NCBI GenBank assembly: GCA_025060195.1
Contig: JANXCQ010000018.1
Coordinates: 1-64,000, forward strand
Direction: 5' to 3'
DNA length: 64,000 nt
DNA from: Gemmatales bacterium
GTDB taxonomy: Bacteria > Planctomycetota > Planctomycetia > Gemmatales > HRBIN36
Made by a program: the position numbers and the translations under genes. Below, in pieces: positions 1 to 8,728 of the stretch (the first letter of the stretch is position 1; every line of letters begins with the position of its first letter). Under the pieces are notes generated by a model. It had not been told where the DNA came from. It saw nothing but the letters and a program-made list of their open reading frames with translations, and made no database searches.

Positions 1-1
1 T

Positions 2-433
2 GCGGGGGCTGATTCATTAGTCCAACTGTTTAACATGCTCTCCCAAGCCGAGGAACGGAAAATTTGTCAGCCTGAACTGTATGAACTGTTAGCGAATTTA
101 GTGCTGGTGAATCTAGATGGCGCGTTTGAACAAAAGGAAAACTTAGATCCCTTTTCAAGATTCGTAGACCGTGATTATGTGGCGTTGGTGGCAAGTGTGT
201 GGAATCACGCGAAACAATTGGCATTGGAATACGACCGCACGGGCAAGAGCTTTGCCCCCATCACCGAGAAAGCGCTAAAGGAACTCACCGAGAAAGCGAA
301 AGCTATCGCCGCCAAAGGCGACGCCTATCGCATGGCAGAGTTGGGTATGATCATCCTTGCGATTGATCCCAAGAACAAAATAGGGCGTGAGTTGGTAGCC
401 TTGGCAGCACAACGAGGAGTTACTATTCCGTGA
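2..433 (+). CDS. Hypothetical protein, 5' end outside window
   Basis: The reading frame is open from base 2 with no stop before the first in-frame ATG at 35, so the gene probably begins upstream of the window. The visible part is mostly charged and predicted helical, with a Lys/Glu/Ala-rich stretch in the second half (KALKELTEKAKAIAAKGD). No signal peptide, membrane segment or known motif can be seen. It ends with TGA at 431-433, and the next gene is on the opposite strand and convergent. Function is unknown. Confidence 0.55.
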   Translation, partial: AGADSLVQLFNMLSQAEERKICQPELYELLANLVLVNLDGAFEQKENLDPFSRFVDRDYVALVASVWNHAKQLALEYDRTGKSFAPITEKALKELTEKAKAIAAKGDAYRMAELGMIILAIDPKNKIGRELVALAAQRGVTIP

Positions 434-587
434 GCGGTCAGCTCAAACACAACAGGACACTAAGTGCACTTGGAACGATTTGGCCGCGATAGCGTATTTA
501 CAGGCTGCCTCAGTGTCGTATGGCTAAAGTTGGGCGTTCCGATTGCGAAATCTCAGGCGATCTGCCATCGGTCAGTTTTCATGGAGC

Positions 588-1148
588 TTATCTGCTAAGG
601 GCCGAGTAAGCCTGACGGCGGATGCTGGGCGTGGCGGGGTAAACGGGACGGTGGTCGTCGGCCTGAGTAAACACACCAGGATACACCACGGCAGGGGCAA
701 TACGCCAAGGTTTACCGCCTTGCGGTGGTACTAGCGCCAACAGGTAATCGCCCGTACCCTGCCAACCTGGCGACCGTTCGATACCGACGATGGGTAAATA
801 CACTTCCGTTTCACCGCCTTCCGCTGCAATCTGGTCGTGGTCCTGGGATTTCCCGTTCGCGGGAGGCTTTTTCGATTCACGCTGCTGTCGAGTAGAATCG
901 TGTAACAGCCTAAGCCAATCCTCCTGGGAAACCGGTTTCAGGCGCTCCAGGATGCGTACCTGCCAACCGCCTGCACCATCTGGCACTACCCTGCCGATGA
1001 CGACTGCGGGCGCTGCCTGCAACTGAGCACGTACGACGACCCCACCGGGCGACGTCCACGCCAGCCACGCTAACGCCGCCAGCCACAACGCATAAACCCC
1101 CAGACCGGCCAACAATGCTTTGCTCAGCTTGAATGGCGCTTCGGCCAC
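588..1148 (-). CDS. Hypothetical single-pass membrane protein
   Basis: This 186-residue protein has one strongly hydrophobic segment near the N-terminus (about residues 10-31, LLAGLGVYALWLAALAWLAW) followed by a soluble domain. That suggests an N-terminal membrane anchor with an outer-facing body. The middle is polar and rich in Lys, Gln and Asp; the C-terminal part contains a Gly/Pro-rich stretch (LALVPPQGGKPWRIAP). It starts at ATG 1148 directly after a Gly/Ala-rich region. I do not recognise the family. It is convergent with the partial gene at the window start. Confidence 0.6.
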   Translation of the reverse strand: MAEAPFKLSKALLAGLGVYALWLAALAWLAWTSPGGVVVRAQLQAAPAVVIGRVVPDGAGGWQVRILERLKPVSQEDWLRLLHDSTRQQRESKKPPANGKSQDHDQIAAEGGETEVYLPIVGIERSPGWQGTGDYLLALVPPQGGKPWRIAPAVVYPGVFTQADDHRPVYPATPSIRRQAYSALSR

Positions 1149-1474
1149 GAGAACACTCCCCCAGAGACCGCAATCTTCCTAGCCAATTACTAGTCGCGTA
1201 ATTACCTACGCAGCTTCGCTTTGTACGCAGGAAGGAATCGAGCCTTTCCGATTTATAGTTTACGGCTCCCGATATGGGCAAGATGATTCGACCTGCGACT
1301 TACTGCACAGCGAAACCACTGCGACAAAAACATATTCAGAGCGGCAGGAAAAACGGACGAGACAAAGTTACTGACAGCCGGCTGTCAGCGTCCCAATTCT
1401 TGGGAGAACGAAAGTTCCCCGGAAAAATGCGGCGGCAAGTCGGATGGCTGCCGTGGGTGCTATCGAGCCAGGGT
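1149..1474. other. Intergenic stretch, no gene seen
   Basis: This stretch lies between the end of the broken ELWxxDGT gene and the start of the membrane-protein gene, both on the minus strand. Short open frames here look like chance. It should contain the promoter of the membrane-protein gene, but I see no convincing -35/-10 pair. Confidence 0.5.
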
Positions 1475-2409
1475 TTAATTGATGGTAATGCCGCTGAGGT
1501 TTGGCATGAGGAAGCTGACGCCGGCTAGTGTCAGCTCGATCCCGTCGGCATCCCGGACGCTCGTGCCGCTGGGGCGGAAGATGACGCTCCTGCCCGCTCC
1601 CGCCGGGGGATAAGGCTGAAACGCAATACCGTCGGTATCGCTGTCGCCTGGCAGAATAACGTAACTGAAGACGAGTTGGTGCGTACCATGGCCAGATACG
1701 TATGGTACGAGCCGCACGGTGCTGCCGATGATGATGAGCAGGTGCGGTGTGCCTATAACAAAGACTGGCTGATTGAAAAAGAGTTGGAAAGTAAGTACGT
1801 TGCCCGTGACATAGTGGCCATTGGCGGGAACCAGCACCTGGACAATCTGAGCCGGGGCAGGCACGTGCGCCCATAATTCCCGGCCTGTAGTACCATCGTT
1901 GGCCGAGAAAAACAGCGTGCCGTTGACATTGGTCAGCGATGAGGGGTCTGACCCCTGCGAGCCGGGGCGGATATCGCGTACCAGTACGGTGCCCGTGGAC
2001 GTGCCATCACTCCGCCACAGTTCCCGGCCCGTGCCGCCATTGTCGGCCGAGAAAAACAGCGTGCCGTTCACATTGGTCAGCCCTCAGGAACTGAGCTGCC
2101 CATGCCCGGGCGAATGTCGCGTACCAACACCGTGCCGCTAGAGGTACCATCGCTGTTTCATAATTCGCGACCAAAACTCGGATGGTAGGCGGTGAAAAAC
2201 AATGTGCCGTTGACCCCGGCGAATGACTCGGGCGAAGAATGGCCTCTGCCGACCACAATCTCCCGCACTAGAAAAGTCGCAGGCACCATGCGGTCTTCGA
2301 GTTGCTCAAACTGCAACCGCATCTGACACTTCTGCCGGCACTGCATTCTGCCAGGTATGGGTGCCCAGCCAAAAAGCTTAGCACCTAGCGATGCGAGCCA
2401 GCGTTGCAT
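1475..2409 (-). pseudogene. Broken secreted ELWxxDGT-repeat protein
   Basis: The frame starts at ATG 2409 behind a good ribosome site (AAGGAGG). Its N-terminus carries the LEQLEDRxVPAT-type motif (here QFEQLEDRMVPATF) seen at the start of many large planctomycete exported proteins. The ELWxxDGT repeats follow (GVNGTLFF ... GREL ... SDGTSSGTVLVRDIRPG). The coding sequence is interrupted twice: a TGA at 2158-2160 sits where the repeat needs Trp (GREL-W-xSDGT), and a missing base near 2080 shifts PEG-LTNVNGTLFF out of frame. The downstream piece (2071 to 1475) continues the repeats and ends with a beta-rich domain similar to those following such repeats (YVSGHGTHQLVFSY, GDSDTDGI). Either a decaying gene or a consensus error. 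Confidence 0.75.
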
Positions 2410-2815
2410 AACTATGCCTCCTTGTGGTACAGCATAGAAGCTATTCACCCATCGCTGGAGGATCGCCCCCGTCTCGCTTCCCCAACCCACGACAACCGTG
2501 CCTCCCGGAAGGAATATGGCAGGCGAGCAAGGCTACGCTACCATATGATTTCTGCACCAGCGTGGCCGGTGATACACAGGGAAAAGCGTTAGCGGTACCG
2601 CTATAAAGGGCGAGCGATCTTCTCCAGCGGTCCAGTTCGACAGGCAGCCACTGGACTGTCAACGCTTATGGTGGAAACCAATAAGGATTTGCTAGAGCCA
2701 GAGGTATTGCGGCAGCAATTACCGCCTTGAAAAAACAGTGATAGCTGAGAATCGCCCATGCGGGGTGAGTGCCAAGTTCAACTCGGCAACTGAGCAGCAA
2801 GATTGGCGTACGATT
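2410..2815. other. Intergenic stretch with a 12-bp palindrome
   Basis: No gene is supported here. The region lies upstream of the broken ELWxxDGT gene and downstream of the Minf_1886-family gene. A perfect palindrome AGCGGTACCGCT occupies 2591-2602 and abuts a TATAAA string (2602-2607, plus strand). It could be an operator, but nothing else supports that. Confidence 0.4.
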
Positions 2816-3214
2816 TTACAGCTCGTCGAGACGGATTTGATAATTCGCCAGGGCTTGTTCCAGATCGTACACGTTGTGGAAATCTTCGCGGGAATCTTCG
2901 GGTCGTTTGCTCATGAGGCCTGCGTCCACTAGATTGAAGACAATTTCACCGAAGTCGTCGGTGGTACGAATGCCCCACTGGCGAAACACGGTTAGGGCCA
3001 TCTTGCCGAATTGTTCGAGGGCCAATTCGCGGATGCCTTCCAGAAGTTCCTGCCCGGTGACATGGTAATTGCCCTGTTCTGCCTCCGCGCCTTCGGTAGG
3101 CACGCGTCCTAACTTCTGCTGCGTGTAAGCTAACGCTTCGAATACGAATTCGTAGGCTTCACAGGCGTAGCGGGGATCCCGCCGATAAATCTCTAAAATG
3201 GCTGGGTGAGGCAT
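2816..3214 (-). CDS. Minf_1886-family protein (TIGR04138)
   Basis: This 132-residue protein matches what I know of the Minf_1886 family, small proteins shared by Planctomycetes and Verrucomicrobia and of unknown function. Typical features are the N-terminal run IYRRDPRYACEAYEFVFEAL, the TQQKLG stretch, GQELLEGIRELALEQFG and the segment WGIRTTDDFGEIVFNLVDAG. The ATG at 3214 is preferred because upstream in-frame residues are Arg/Gly-rich and unlike the family; a GGAGG lies a little upstream. It follows the RicT-like gene by 109 bases on the same strand, so the two may be cotranscribed. Confidence 0.85.
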   Translation of the reverse strand: MPHPAILEIYRRDPRYACEAYEFVFEALAYTQQKLGRVPTEGAEAEQGNYHVTGQELLEGIRELALEQFGKMALTVFRQWGIRTTDDFGEIVFNLVDAGLMSKRPEDSREDFHNVYDLEQALANYQIRLDEL

Positions 3215-3323
3215 CTCCGACCGTCCTCCGTACCCGTTCCTGCTACCCCCTCTTGCCCAAGCCCGTTGGGAGGGCAATACGTTCCCAGCATACGGGCTAA
3301 GCGTGCAGGCCAATCGGTGCTGA

Positions 3324-4190
3324 TCATGTTATGGGTTCGTTTGCCTCGGACGGATCCTGGGGCGCCTGACTCAGTACTCGCAGCACCTGGCGCGCCTCGA
3401 TGAGGACTGTGCGACCGTCTGTGTAGTGCACCAGGAGGCGTTGTGCCAGGATCTCCTGAGCCAGCACGGTCGCCTCGCCCTGAGCGGTGAGGACACGGCT
3501 TCCGACGGCGGGCAATTGCCGCTGCATTTCATCATAAGTCTCATATTCGAAGCGTAAGCAGCATTTGAGCCGACCACAGCGTCCCGAAAGTTTGGCGGGG
3601 TCAACGGTGGTCTTTTGCAATTTGGCCATCCGCATGGAGACAGGCGGCAGGACTACGAGGAAAGTATTGCAGCAAACGGGCCGACCACAATCGCCGTAAT
3701 CCGCGAGCAAGCGTGCCTCATCGCGAATGCCGATTTGCCGTAATTCGATGCGTTGCCGGAGTTCCCGGGCTACATGGCGCACCAGTTCGCGAAAGTCAAC
3801 GCGTGCCTCCGGGGGTTGGGCCAGAAAATAGAACACCACCCGCTCGCCGCCAAACAACTGTTCCACCTCGACAATTCGCATGGGCAGGGCCAGGCGCGTG
3901 ATCTCACGTTGACACACTTCCCGAGCCCGCAATTCCTCGGCCCGAAGTTGCACCAGGCGCCGCTCATCCTGGTCATCCAGCGTGCGGAGCAAGGAGCCTA
4001 AGCGTGTCACGCCGAGTCGTTCTGAGGCGTTTGCTGTCGCGGGACATAATACCTCCCCCACTTCCGTGCCTCGGTCTGTGACAACCAACACACGCGTGCC
4101 ACGTGCCAGCGGCGGTAATCTCTCATCTGCGCACTCAAAAAGCCCCAAATTCCGTAAGGCTCCGTAACGAACAATGTAGCGCGGTGGCAT
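3324..4190 (-). CDS. PSP1 C-terminal domain protein, RicT (YaaT) family
   Basis: This 288-residue protein is a PSP1-domain protein. In Bacillus the homologue RicT (YaaT) works with RlbA/RicA-type partners as an Fe-S-containing complex that influences RNase Y activity. Family hallmarks are the N-terminal beta segment ending in DRGTEVGEVL (about 39-48), the helical middle, and two cysteine clusters: YGDCGRPVCC (165-174) and GRCGRLKCCLRFEYETY (203-219). The Cys-Gly-Arg and Lys-Cys-Cys-Leu motifs fit Fe-S binding. The length is normal. It starts at ATG 4190 and is followed by the Minf_1886 gene. The partner proteins are not in this window, so the RNase link is inferred from the family. Confidence 0.88.
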   Translation of the reverse strand: MPPRYIVRYGALRNLGLFECADERLPPLARGTRVLVVTDRGTEVGEVLCPATANASERLGVTRLGSLLRTLDDQDERRLVQLRAEELRAREVCQREITRLALPMRIVEVEQLFGGERVVFYFLAQPPEARVDFRELVRHVARELRQRIELRQIGIRDEARLLADYGDCGRPVCCNTFLVVLPPVSMRMAKLQKTTVDPAKLSGRCGRLKCCLRFEYETYDEMQRQLPAVGSRVLTAQGEATVLAQEILAQRLLVHYTDGRTVLIEARQVLRVLSQAPQDPSEANEPIT

Positions 4191-4760
4191 ACGGTATCGT
4201 TACCTAGCGCTGGCCCAAAATCGGCTCGTATCAGACGTTGTCTCCCGAGCCATTCTTCGACAAAGACGGAGGCTCAGATAAGCGTATTGTACCCAAAGCC
4301 CCAAGTAGTTGTAAAGCATTTTCCTACTTGACGACTCGCTATCGGACTGATTTCTTCGAGTTTTGGTGGACAGTTCAGCTGCAGGTGAGCTGAACGATGG
4401 CACGAGTAATGCGCTGAAAGTCTGGTGCGATGACGGCTCAAAAATGGCCGGAGCACAGGTATCCTCGCCGAGGGCCATGTTGTAACTGGTGATCTGGACG
4501 CCACATAGGTCCATGCTCTTGGACGGGCCTGCTGTGAGCCGAATTGGTGGACCTAGGGCTTGAAGCAAAGCGACTGGGGATGCCTCAACCCACATTTTCT
4601 TCCGACGTGTCACCTGGTAGCAGGAATCGCCGCTATTGGAACTATAGATAGCCAGGAAGGGGGAATTTAGTGCTAATTTCTGGAGACCGGCGCCCCGCAG
4701 CCGCCCGAGGGAGCGCCCCCCGGTTGTGGGCACCTGCTTACCCACCAAGGAGTCACACCC
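4191..4760. other. Intergenic stretch between divergent genes
   Basis: This 570-base region separates the RicT-like gene (minus) from a secreted-protein gene (plus). A minus-strand open frame spans most of it (4200-4775), but its translation is low-complexity in Ser/Thr/Arg, has no recognisable domain and overlaps the start of the plus-strand gene. I do not call it. Promoters for both flanking genes must lie here; no strong consensus was seen. Confidence 0.45.
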
Positions 4761-5192
4761 ATGCGCAGTATCCATCGCCTAGCTGGTCTGCTTGCACTAC
4801 TGAGCGGCGTAACCATGTGTGTGGTTGGGGGGCCGACACGGGCTTCCGCCCAATTCACGCCCACCGATGTTTACGTATTTCAAGCTTTGACCATCCTCGG
4901 CAACTATTCCGCAGCCTTAGACCTCGCCGCTCAGCGCGGGGACATATTGGCGACATCGCGCTTGTTTAAGGCATGTGCGGCGGACCTGTACAGTCTGCCT
5001 ATCTTCGGGGTGGACCCGCAAGCTGTCGCGATAGTGCGAAGCGGTGCCCGAGTGTGTGATAGTCTCGGCTCGGCCGTGCTGGAACTAAACGATCCAACGG
5101 TTCCTAATGAGGCGAAAACACTTCGCGCTCTGGAACTCATGGCTCGGTTAGCGGATTTGGCCGATCAACTGGAACGCTTGCAAAGAGGATAA
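4761..5192 (+). CDS. Hypothetical exported protein
   Basis: This 143-residue protein begins at ATG 4761 with AAGGAG about 8 bases upstream. Residues 1-31 look like a Sec signal peptide: basic start, hydrophobic core LAGLLALLSGVTMCVVGG, and an ASA-Q cleavage-like site. The mature part is mainly helical, with two cysteines in KACAADLY and one in ARVCDSLG, and ends in a Leu/Asp/Arg-rich helix. I do not recognise a family. It would be exported to the periplasm. A mature chain of about 110 helical residues could be a small adaptor, but that is a guess. Confidence 0.6.
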   Translation: MRSIHRLAGLLALLSGVTMCVVGGPTRASAQFTPTDVYVFQALTILGNYSAALDLAAQRGDILATSRLFKACAADLYSLPIFGVDPQAVAIVRSGARVCDSLGSAVLELNDPTVPNEAKTLRALELMARLADLADQLERLQRG

Positions 5193-5448
5193 CAATCCTC
5201 GATTTCACGAGACAAGTGCCAACCGCTGTTGGTGGCTCTAGGCAAAACGTTTAGCGACGGGCTTGCCCTGATGCTGAGAGCGATTCCGCCATGTGTGAGT
5301 GGGGGTACTCTTTTATAGTCCCAATCTGTTCATGAAGAGATTCGAGACTGCGTTACTACGTGCTAGGGGGCAAGCCCGACCGCAGCTCGGCACTTTAGCG
5401 CAGCAGGTCGAGGTCTAAGTGCTGGCGGAGTTTCTGCTTGGCGTGGTG

Positions 5449-5994
5449 CTAATAGCGTTTGCCCGTGCGCTCACTGACCTTCATCACCTCGGCGATTGCT
5501 TTCTGCTTCAACCCGTGATACCAGCGCAGGGTCACGACCATGCGCTCGTTTTCGTCCAATATTCCCTCCTGGCCAATCGGTTGATGGAAGCACTCCCAGG
5601 CCTCCTGCCGGTCGGGATGATGGTAGGGATCTTCTCTGTGCGTCAGGATGACCCTGTCAGGGCTTTCCGCCGAAGACTGATGTTCCTCCAGACTTACTGA
5701 GCGTCGCGGGGGCAGTCGTCGCAACAACTCCAGTGCGGCCCAACGTAAATGCCGGCCCGCCAGCGTCAGAAAATGCTGGGCATCTTGAACCGATGGTTCG
5801 CTCTGAAGCATTTTCCAGACACGTATGTTGAGTTCCTGGAGTAGATCCGATTCGGTAACCGAGGCGTCCCGCTTGAGTCCCAACATCCTAGCCGCAATTT
5901 TGCGAACGCGAACCTTTAGATGCTCGAATAACTTCGCACTGGCTTCGGGATCTTGGTTTAGAGCCTTGGACACTAATTCCGTGAGATCGTCCAT
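5449..5994 (-). CDS. ECF sigma factor interrupted by TAG at a conserved Trp
   Basis: This is an ECF-type RNA polymerase sigma factor of the group common in planctomycetes. Region 2 includes SDLLQELNIRVWKML, and region 4 includes DENERMVVTLRWYHGLKQ followed by the helix-turn-helix KAIAEVMKVSERTGKRY. Translation stops at TAG (5449-5451). Family members normally continue KRYW-x2-AR/K; here the same frame after the TAG reads HHAKQKLRQHLDLDLLR and ends at TAA 5395-5397. The TAG therefore most likely replaces TGG (Trp), removing the last 18 residues, which include the end of the DNA-binding helix. It may be a recent nonsense mutation, a consensus error or readthrough. No anti-sigma gene is adjacent. 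Confidence 0.75.
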   Translation of the reverse strand: MDDLTELVSKALNQDPEASAKLFEHLKVRVRKIAARMLGLKRDASVTESDLLQELNIRVWKMLQSEPSVQDAQHFLTLAGRHLRWAALELLRRLPPRRSVSLEEHQSSAESPDRVILTHREDPYHHPDRQEAWECFHQPIGQEGILDENERMVVTLRWYHGLKQKAIAEVMKVSERTGKRY

Positions 5995-6127
5995 GAGCTA
6001 GCTCGCGCGAAAGACTGTATGGTTCCTACTTACTTGCGGTTTATTTTAGCTAGAACGAGAACGACCTCACGCCAGGAAATTCGGAAGCACGAGCAAAGCG
6101 CTGCAAGCTAGCGCCGCGGGGACTCGC

Positions 6128-6508
6128 TCACTCTAACTGAACGCAGAGAGTCTTCGCTGAGCTGGGAAGGATCTGACAGATAATTCCCGAGCGGTCAGGG
6201 TCGCTGTAGCGTTCGGGCAGGCGCGGCTCGCCGAGGCTGAGCACGCTGACCTGATACCAACCGGGCGGAATCCCCGAGCCATCTTCGCGGCGCAAAGTAA
6301 ATTGGCCATCGGCCTGGATAATGCCGACGGCTAAGATCTTATTTGGATTCCGCTGGGGATCGCTCTTAAAAGCGACCACGCCTTGACGTACGGGTTGCCC
6401 GCGATAGAACACGGTGCCTTGCACTTCCAGCATGGGCATTTCTTCCCCGCCGCAACCGGCAAGGCTGCAACTCAGCAGCAAAATGCCGTGCCAGATGACT
6501 TTCCGCAA
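6128..6508 (-). CDS. Lipoprotein with transthyretin/carboxypeptidase-regulatory-like fold
   Basis: The protein has a lipoprotein signal: with the TTG start at 6508 it reads RKVIWHGILLLSCSLAGC, placing lipobox Cys at residue 19; a GAGGG lies just upstream. An ATG at 6574 in the same frame is an alternative but gives an Arg-rich leader. The mature part shows the small beta-sandwich pattern typical of planctomycete lipoproteins: GTVFYRGQPVRQGVVAFKSD, then ADGQFTLRREDGSGIPPGWY and YQVSVLS. Such domains resemble the carboxypeptidase regulatory (transthyretin-like) fold. It should be anchored to a membrane facing the periplasm. Function is unknown. It sits directly downstream of the tail-anchored protein gene on the same strand. 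Confidence 0.7.
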   Translation of the reverse strand: MRKVIWHGILLLSCSLAGCGGEEMPMLEVQGTVFYRGQPVRQGVVAFKSDPQRNPNKILAVGIIQADGQFTLRREDGSGIPPGWYQVSVLSLGEPRLPERYSDPDRSGIICQILPSSAKTLCVQLE

Positions 6509-6671
6509 GGCCCTCGACCCGCTTACCGTTGCCCGGAGGCTTGGTAAACCTATCCGTGTCCGACACAGTCCCATATCGTACGCATCGGCAGCCGGCGAGC
6601 TGAACTGAAGTGTTTTCCTTGCAGGTGGCCAACGGGAAACGAAATGCGTCTTCGACAGTCGCGTGGCTGGC

Positions 6672-7430
6672 CTAGCGTGGCAGAAACGGAGCCAGAACAA
6701 CGTAGGTAACTAGCGCCAGCATCAGCAAGGCTACCAATACGGCCAAACCCCCTGCTACCCAGACGCTCAATAGGTCGGGTGCCTGACCAGGCCAGTCGTC
6801 GGTGCTGGGAAGATTCTGATTTATGCGGTGGGTGGTAGTCGTTCCAGGAGCGGGGGCAGCGGACGAAGCCGGCGCGAAGGCACCGCCTCGTCGCAGCGAA
6901 ACTGACACCGATGGGTCAGGGCGCCGTGGAGTAACAACAAGACGCGACGTGGAAAGTTCCGACACGCTCGATACCAGATTCGGCGGAGCTGAGGCAGGAG
7001 AGCCGCCCTCAGTGCCTTCCTCGTTATCTAACTTTTCCGAATCGCGCATGAGCCTGGTGTCTAATGGTAAAGATAACTCGCCAGAAGTGACTTGGTTGGT
7101 TGCGCTATTGGCTCGCGGGGGGGCTACGACAGAGCCAGTGCCAGGGAGTTCCGCAAAATGCTGGCGGGCATGGTTCAGATACTCCTTCACCTCAGGGCGT
7201 TGCATGGCTTCGCTTAACGAACTAAACCCACATAAATACACATGGGGACTGCTGTGCTTTAGGCGGTTCCATAAACGCTCCGCTTCGCTCACGCGACCCG
7301 ACTGCCAAGCCAAATCTATGGCCAATTCCAGACAACGGTCGCGCAGCCGACTTTGTCCCGCTTGCTCGTACTGATGAGCCAGGCGAAGATAGTTTTGCAG
7401 CTGTTCCTGAGCACTCATACTCGGCGCCAT
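6672..7430 (-). CDS. Hypothetical protein with C-terminal membrane anchor
   Basis: This 252-residue protein has an N-terminal helical segment (about residues 1-100) that looks like a TPR-type pair (YLRLAHQYEQAGQ, RCLELAIDLAWQSGRVSEAE), a long Pro/Ser/Ala-rich disordered linker (about 100-210), and one transmembrane helix near the C-terminus (VWVAGGLAVLVALLMLALVT). The end is FLPR. The architecture suggests a tail-anchored protein with its N-terminal domain in the cytoplasm. No family is recognised. The first ATG is at 7430 and a second at 7418 would also serve. Confidence 0.6.
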   Translation of the reverse strand: MAPSMSAQEQLQNYLRLAHQYEQAGQSRLRDRCLELAIDLAWQSGRVSEAERLWNRLKHSSPHVYLCGFSSLSEAMQRPEVKEYLNHARQHFAELPGTGSVVAPPRANSATNQVTSGELSLPLDTRLMRDSEKLDNEEGTEGGSPASAPPNLVSSVSELSTSRLVVTPRRPDPSVSVSLRRGGAFAPASSAAPAPGTTTTHRINQNLPSTDDWPGQAPDLLSVWVAGGLAVLVALLMLALVTYVVLAPFLPR

Positions 7431-7651
7431 TGTATAACTAAACTAATGTCGAGTCGAATGACACTGGCTTCCTGCAGCCTGGGAGCCACGCCCCAAGTTC
7501 CGCTTTTCATAGCACGACGCTTCCTCTGCCCATCGGCAAACGAGAACCCGGGACCGACGGGTCAGGGCATGGTTTCGTTCGTAGCTTATATGATGCGCGG
7601 CGAATATCTGCCAAGCCGAAGTATCCGTCTAGTCTCTTATACACCATCACC

Positions 7652-8602
7652 ATGCAGCCCGATAAAGAGCCAAAACCAACGGAGAAGAACCGAGGCGACG
7701 AGGAAGCATTACGTCAGGCTGTGGGCCTTTACTTGGAGGCGTTGCGGTTCGCAGGCTTGGAATGGTTACCGAAACCCCTGTCGGCTCCTGAGCCACGGGC
7801 ACGCCCTGCACCGCACCAAGGAGCCTCGCGTCTAGATGCCTCGGATGTTGTGCCGACAACACCATCGCGCCAGGCCGTTAGTAACACCGGTGGCGCGCCG
7901 GGGCCCGAGAAGCACGACCGGGAATCTGCTCGGGCGGCTTTCCGCGGCTTGAGTGATTCGCTGTTCGACCAGCCTCTTGTCTCACCGACTCGCGACACGG
8001 CCGAAAAAGCGCGTGCGTTGGAGGAACTGAACCGCCTCCACGTCGTCCCGTGCACGAAATGTGCCGAGCTGGTGCGTAACCGAACACAGACAGTCTTCGG
8101 CGTTGGGAACCCTAATGCAGAGTTAGTATTCGTCGGCGAGGCACCTGGTCAAGAGGAAGACGCCCAGGGTGAACCCTTTGTGGGCCCCGCCGGACAGTTA
8201 CTCAACCGCATCCTAGCCGCCTGCGGTCTGCGCCGCGAGGAAGTGTATATCTGTAATGTCCTGAAATGTCGTCCGCCGAATAATCGCGCGCCCTTGCCCC
8301 ATGAGATCGCTAACTGTCGTGGCTACCTCGACCAGCAACTCACCATCATCGCGCCCAAATATATTTGCTGCTTAGGGGCGATCGCGGCACAGACTTTGTT
8401 GCAGACCAACCAAAGCATCAGCAAGCTGCGCGGTAAAGTGCATCGTTACCGCGGGGCACTTCTGATATGCACGTATCATCCCGCTTATTTGTTGCGCAAT
8501 CCTCAAGCCAAACGCGAAGTCTGGGAGGATATGCAGTTGCTACTCCGTACCATGGGCCGACCCATCCCCCAACGAAAACCAAATGAACGCGGATTCTCTT
8601 GA
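7652..8602 (+). CDS. Family 4 uracil-DNA glycosylase
   Basis: This is a type 4 (UDGa) uracil-DNA glycosylase, which removes uracil arising from cytosine deamination in DNA. The catalytic domain starts near residue 130 and carries the four Fe-S cysteines (C134, C137, C206, C222), motif A GEAPGQEED (162-170), CNVLKCRPPNNR, and the HPAYLLRN motif (276-283). An unusually long N-terminal extension of about 130 residues, polar and Pro/Ala-rich, precedes the domain; usual family members are about 200-250 residues. The ATG at 7652 lacks a clear ribosome site, so translation could start later. Family 4 enzymes are frequent in thermophiles, which would fit a warm habitat but does not prove it. Confidence 0.93.
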   Translation: MQPDKEPKPTEKNRGDEEALRQAVGLYLEALRFAGLEWLPKPLSAPEPRARPAPHQGASRLDASDVVPTTPSRQAVSNTGGAPGPEKHDRESARAAFRGLSDSLFDQPLVSPTRDTAEKARALEELNRLHVVPCTKCAELVRNRTQTVFGVGNPNAELVFVGEAPGQEEDAQGEPFVGPAGQLLNRILAACGLRREEVYICNVLKCRPPNNRAPLPHEIANCRGYLDQQLTIIAPKYICCLGAIAAQTLLQTNQSISKLRGKVHRYRGALLICTYHPAYLLRNPQAKREVWEDMQLLLRTMGRPIPQRKPNERGFS

Positions 8603-8728
8603 TACTATGGACATTAACACCCCGCTGGGTTACGGGTAAGATTCCCCGTAGTCCTTGCTCAGCATGACTCAGCTCATCGTATGGCAGGGGTAGACACTCC
8701 CACTTGAACTTGAACACGGAAACCGATC

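Noticed and set aside
2591..2602. Perfect 12-bp palindrome AGCGGTACCGCT as an operator
   Set aside because: A 12-bp palindrome can arise by chance in 64 kb and nothing else supports a binding site, so it is only mentioned in the intergenic entry.
4200..4775. A 191-residue minus-strand open frame upstream of the RicT-like gene
   Set aside because: Its translation is Ser/Thr/Arg-rich with no domain, it has no ribosome site, and it overlaps the start of the plus-strand exported-protein gene that has good support.
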